Shown: piece by piece, positions 61,426 to 64,000 of the stretch | How positions within the stretch are numbered: position 1 is the first letter of the stretch | Layout: each line of letters opens with the position of its first letter | From: Alicyclobacillus sp. ALC3 | GTDB taxonomy: Bacteria > Bacillota > Bacilli > Alicyclobacillales > Alicyclobacillaceae | DNA length: 64,000 nucleotides | Direction of reading: 5' to 3' | Assembly: GCF_028751195.1 (NCBI RefSeq) | Contig: NZ_CP066784.1 | Coordinates: forward strand, 558,001 to 622,000 | The notes under the pieces: generated by a model | Seen by the model: the letters and a program-made list of their open reading frames with translations, nothing else | Databases searched by the model: none | What the model was told of the DNA's origin: nothing | Translations under genes and position numbers: made by a program

Positions 61426-62187
61426 CTAACGCACACCCGCACTTACGTTGATGTCTTCGCCAGTAATCGCACTGGCATAATCAGAAGCAAGGAATAGAAC
61501 CAGTTCCGCCACCTCTTCAGCCCGTACAAACCTCTTTAGGGGAGAAGCAGCCTCCATCTCCTGCCGAACCGCGTCATGACTTATCCCCCTGGCATGCCCC
61601 TGCCCATTTATAACCATTTCCATTCTATCTCCATCCACAAAACCAGGACAGATTGTGTTGACCGTTATTCCGTACGTCCCAAGCTCGGCCGCCAGACTTC
61701 TCGTGAATCCGATGAGTCCGGCTTTTGTGGCACAGTAACCCGCCCTGAATGGAAGTCCACGCTTTGCGGATATGGATGAGACGTTGATGATTCGTCCCCA
61801 ACCGTTGGCTTGCATGTGCGGCACGGCGAATTTGCAGCATAGGAAAGCACTCGTCAAATTACTGTCTAACAACTCCGACCAGTCGTCTTCTGCAGTGTCT
61901 TGAATACTCCGCGTCGGACCAGCAATACCCGCATTGTTCACCAGGACATCCAAACTACCAAAGTGTTGCCGAGACACATCAATCAAGTTTTGAACATCCT
62001 TCGGCTGACTGAGGTCTGCAACGATAGGTAAGACTGAGAAGTCTTTCAGTTCTTCTCGTAGAGACTGCAAGCGACTTCCATCACGACCCGTGGCTACTAC
62101 GTTGTCGCCTTTCCTGGCAAAGGCCAATGCAATGACCCGTCCAATTCCTCGAGTAGCCCCTGTGACAATGACTGTTTTGGGCTCCAT
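61426..62187 (-). CDS. SDR-family dehydrogenase
   Basis: 253 aa. GATRGIGR cofactor loop, NNAG at about 88, catalytic Ser in INVSSISAKR and YCATK for Tyr/Lys. ATG at 62187 after GAGGGGG. It follows the L-gulonate dehydrogenase-like gene by 23 bases. Probably oxidises a hydroxyl of the transported compound. Confidence 0.85.
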   Translation of the reverse strand: MEPKTVIVTGATRGIGRVIALAFARKGDNVVATGRDGSRLQSLREELKDFSVLPIVADLSQPKDVQNLIDVSRQHFGSLDVLVNNAGIAGPTRSIQDTAEDDWSELLDSNLTSAFLCCKFAVPHMQANGWGRIINVSSISAKRGLPFRAGYCATKAGLIGFTRSLAAELGTYGITVNTICPGFVDGDRMEMVINGQGHARGISHDAVRQEMEAASPLKRFVRAEEVAELVLFLASDYASAITGEDINVSAGVR

Positions 62188-62210
62188 GGCCGCCCCCTCG
62201 TCCGAGACCG

Positions 62211-63161
62211 TCAGTTTTCCGGCTCAATGTCGGAGACATCCGGTCCCAATTTGTACTGTTGTCTATGCGACATGATCTTCTTGTCCCTCCACTCCCTACG
62301 CAACTCCATTGACTTTGCTGGAAGCAATGCCCTCCTCTCTCGTTCTAACGTGGTTAGCAGTTCGTCTGAGAACGGTGACTCACAAATGGATTCACCAGCG
62401 ATCTTGTACATGTCTGTAAATCTGGTCAGGTAATCTCGAATTCCTTCGGGCGCGTTCAGGTCGATGGTCTCAAACGGACCCATAAAAGCCCAACGATAGG
62501 CCAAACCGTCCTTCACAGCCAAGTCCACTTCCTCAACGGACGCAACACCACTTCTGACCAGTGATATAGCCTCGTTGACCAGCGCCACCTGGAGGCGATT
62601 GAGCACGAAACCTGCAATCTCTTTTCGAAGCAAGATTGGAGTCTGTCCAATTTCCTTCATGAGTCGCATGGCTTCCACAACAACCTCTTCCTTCGTCCAA
62701 GGAGAGGGAACCACCTCGACGAATGGAATGAGATAGGGCGGATTAACTGGATGACACACTAAACAGCGGTCGTTGAAATCTACGTCTTTGTACAATTGTG
62801 AAGGTAGAAGAGCGGACGTACTGCTTGCAACGATCGCGTTGGCCGGCAGGTCTCTGGAAACCTGACGCATCAACTCCTGCTTGACTGATAACCTTTCCGC
62901 GACACATTCCTGCACATACGCAGCACCGTGTAGTGCGTCTCCCAGCACGTTTGTGGTCACAATTCGGTTGACTAACTCTGCACCTTGAGACGCTGTCAGC
63001 AATCCGCTTGCGGCCAGCGATTCAACATTTGATTGGATTTCGTTCGAGGCACTTGTAAGTGCCGACTCCACAACGTCATATAGACGTACTTGGTACCCAG
63101 CTCTGGCAAAGGCGATAGCCCAACCACGGCCAACCAATCCTGCTCCCAATATGGAAATCAT
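62211..63161 (-). CDS. 3-hydroxyacyl-CoA dehydrogenase family, L-gulonate 3-dehydrogenase/lambda-crystallin-like
   Basis: About 316 aa. N-terminal NAD motif ISILGAGLVGRGWAIAFARA, catalytic-region His in CHPVNPPYLIPFVEV, GFVLNRLQVALVNEA and AYRWAFMGPFETIDL, the wording of lambda-crystallin/L-gulonate 3-dehydrogenase and L-carnitine dehydrogenase relatives. Start uncertain: ATG 63161 (used) or GTG 63170/63173 beside GAGAGG. It sits between LacI and SDR genes, so a sugar-acid or carnitine-like substrate is plausible. Confidence 0.83.
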   Translation of the reverse strand: MISILGAGLVGRGWAIAFARAGYQVRLYDVVESALTSASNEIQSNVESLAASGLLTASQGAELVNRIVTTNVLGDALHGAAYVQECVAERLSVKQELMRQVSRDLPANAIVASSTSALLPSQLYKDVDFNDRCLVCHPVNPPYLIPFVEVVPSPWTKEEVVVEAMRLMKEIGQTPILLRKEIAGFVLNRLQVALVNEAISLVRSGVASVEEVDLAVKDGLAYRWAFMGPFETIDLNAPEGIRDYLTRFTDMYKIAGESICESPFSDELLTTLERERRALLPAKSMELRREWRDKKIMSHRQQYKLGPDVSDIEPEN

Positions 63162-63255
63162 TCGGCGCACCACACCTCTCCCTGCTCTAAAGAATCAGTG
63201 GCTGACCAACCCTTCCGTAACAGCAAGGATGGCGTGTCTACTGTAGTCGAGTCTC

Positions 63256-64000
63256 TTACTCAACAGGATTCAAACCCTTCACTGAAGCCCGGACTACAAG
63301 TTCGCCGGGGATAAGAGATAAGGTCGGCGCCATTGGTTTTGACTGGGCGTTGGTAAGCAACTTCACTACACACTCTCGAATCATGGCATCCACAGGTTGT
63401 CGAATCGTAGTGAGAGAATATGCCGCCCAACTTGCTGCCTCGATGTCATCAAATCCGATCACTGACACATCATTTGGCACATCGAGGTTCAATGACCTAG
63501 CCGCATCAATGGTAGCCAGTGCCATGATGTCGTTTGCACAAAAGACTGCATCCGGCGCAATTTCTGAACCAAATAAACGCAAAGCTGCGCGGTATGCCTC
63601 TACGTACGAATAGTCACCATAAACGATGACTGGTATGTCTAGACCCTCAGCAACGATCCGTTTCTCAAATCCATACAGTCGGTCGGTACTCGTGGACGTG
63701 TTTTTCTTGCCGGCCATAAACGCGAGTCGAATATGCCTAGTACGGATGAGGACCTCGGCAGCCGCTTCACCACCCTGTTGATTATCACAGGTGACAGTGT
63801 TGCACGTCGTGCGGTCTAGTCTACGATTGAAAAGTACTACCGGAATGTCTTGCTCTCGCAACATCTCCACAATATCCGACGATAACTCCGCCGCCGTCAC
63901 GATGACACCTTCCACCTTGTACTCTAGCAACGGCGTGATATCGTCTTCAGAAATCTCGCTGTCCCGCGCATTAATATAGAGCACAGAATAGCCTTCGTTC
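63256..64000 (-). CDS. LacI-family transcriptional regulator, N-terminus outside window
   Basis: At least 248 residues of the C-terminal effector domain: VEGVIVTAAE, VVLFNRRLDRT, GFEKRIVAEGLDIP, DAVFCANDIMALATIDAAR and VSVIGFDDIEAASWAAYSLTTIRQP. The helix-turn-helix part lies beyond base 64000. It is the first visible gene of the 57.7-64 kb set and probably binds the operator at 61310-61325 with a sugar-like inducer. Confidence 0.85.
   Translation of the reverse strand, partial: NEGYSVLYINARDSEISEDDITPLLEYKVEGVIVTAAELSSDIVEMLREQDIPVVLFNRRLDRTTCNTVTCDNQQGGEAAAEVLIRTRHIRLAFMAGKKNTSTSTDRLYGFEKRIVAEGLDIPVIVYGDYSYVEAYRAALRLFGSEIAPDAVFCANDIMALATIDAARSLNLDVPNDVSVIGFDDIEAASWAAYSLTTIRQPVDAMIRECVVKLLTNAQSKPMAPTLSLIPGELVVRASVKGLNPVE

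Noticed and set aside
1..64000. tRNA, rRNA, CRISPR arrays, riboswitches, insertion sequences
   Set aside because: Looked for cloverleaf-like segments, regularly spaced repeats, transposase motifs and terminal inverted repeats on both strands and saw none that could be supported.

Overview
The window looks like a chromosome segment of an aerobic, heterotrophic, Gram-positive spore-former-like bacterium, most plausibly an Alicyclobacillaceae-type Bacillota. This is inferred from strong AGGAGG-type ribosome binding sites, frequent TTG/GTG starts, lipoprotein (not periplasmic) solute-binding proteins, a cre-like site and the overall gene content. There are no RNA genes, CRISPR arrays or insertion sequences that I can see. 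Most genes lie on the minus strand. The first 28 kb is visibly more GC-rich than the stretch after about 39.6 kb.

1-14.2 kb is a nearly complete hydroxyproline catabolic locus. It holds a Liv-type ABC importer, two proline-racemase-superfamily enzymes (a 4-hydroxyproline epimerase and a partial trans-3-hydroxyproline dehydratase), an ornithine-cyclodeaminase-family reductase, a DapA-family deaminase, a 2,5-dioxovalerate dehydrogenase, and a multi-subunit FAD/[2Fe-2S] D-hydroxyproline dehydrogenase whose BFD-type iron-sulfur subunit is a separate gene. A GntR/FadR regulator sits in the middle. Three near-identical palindromes (AATGGT-N3-ACCATT type) lie at the promoters of the transporter, the deaminase and the dehydrogenase subunits, which outlines a self-contained regulon.

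14.4-23 kb is a glycan and cell-envelope stretch with several degraded genes: a frameshifted family 2 glycosyltransferase, a headless chitin-binding module, a polysaccharide deacetylase with altered active-site motifs, a coiled-coil/DUF2325-like protein, an N-terminally truncated PNGase A-like protein and a MscS channel. 23.0-28.0 kb is one giant DUF4011-helicase-Vsr/DUF559 nuclease-DUF3320 protein, the architecture of Hhe-type phage defence.

28.1-34.8 kb is an AT-richer catabolic block (4-oxalomesaconate hydratase-like, HMG/CHA aldolase-like, RidA, a frameshifted DUF1932 dehydrogenase, FCD GntR regulator, MFS transporter, amidohydrolase). It is controlled by two identical 16-bp operator/-35 elements and is bracketed by diverged direct repeats of the 3' end of a plsY-like gene. 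34.8-38 kb carries plsY-like, CrtQ-like glycosyltransferase and PIG-V-like mannosyltransferase genes. A TetR relic and a lactonase-type metallo-hydrolase follow.

39.7-55.4 kb holds two parallel CoA-dependent modules (class III CoA-transferase, SDR dehydrogenase, thiolase-fold enzyme) separated by a complete dipeptide-type ABC importer and a carboxylesterase. In the second module the thiolase-fold protein seems to lack the nucleophilic cysteine and is paired with a DUF35 protein, recalling Ltp2/DUF35 retro-aldolases. 55.7-57.5 kb holds a LysR regulator and a DUF2785 protein. 57.7-64 kb is a LacI-regulated set: ribose-type binding protein and permease without an ATPase, zinc alcohol dehydrogenase, SDR, and an L-gulonate 3-dehydrogenase-like enzyme, with a clear operator over the binding-protein promoter.
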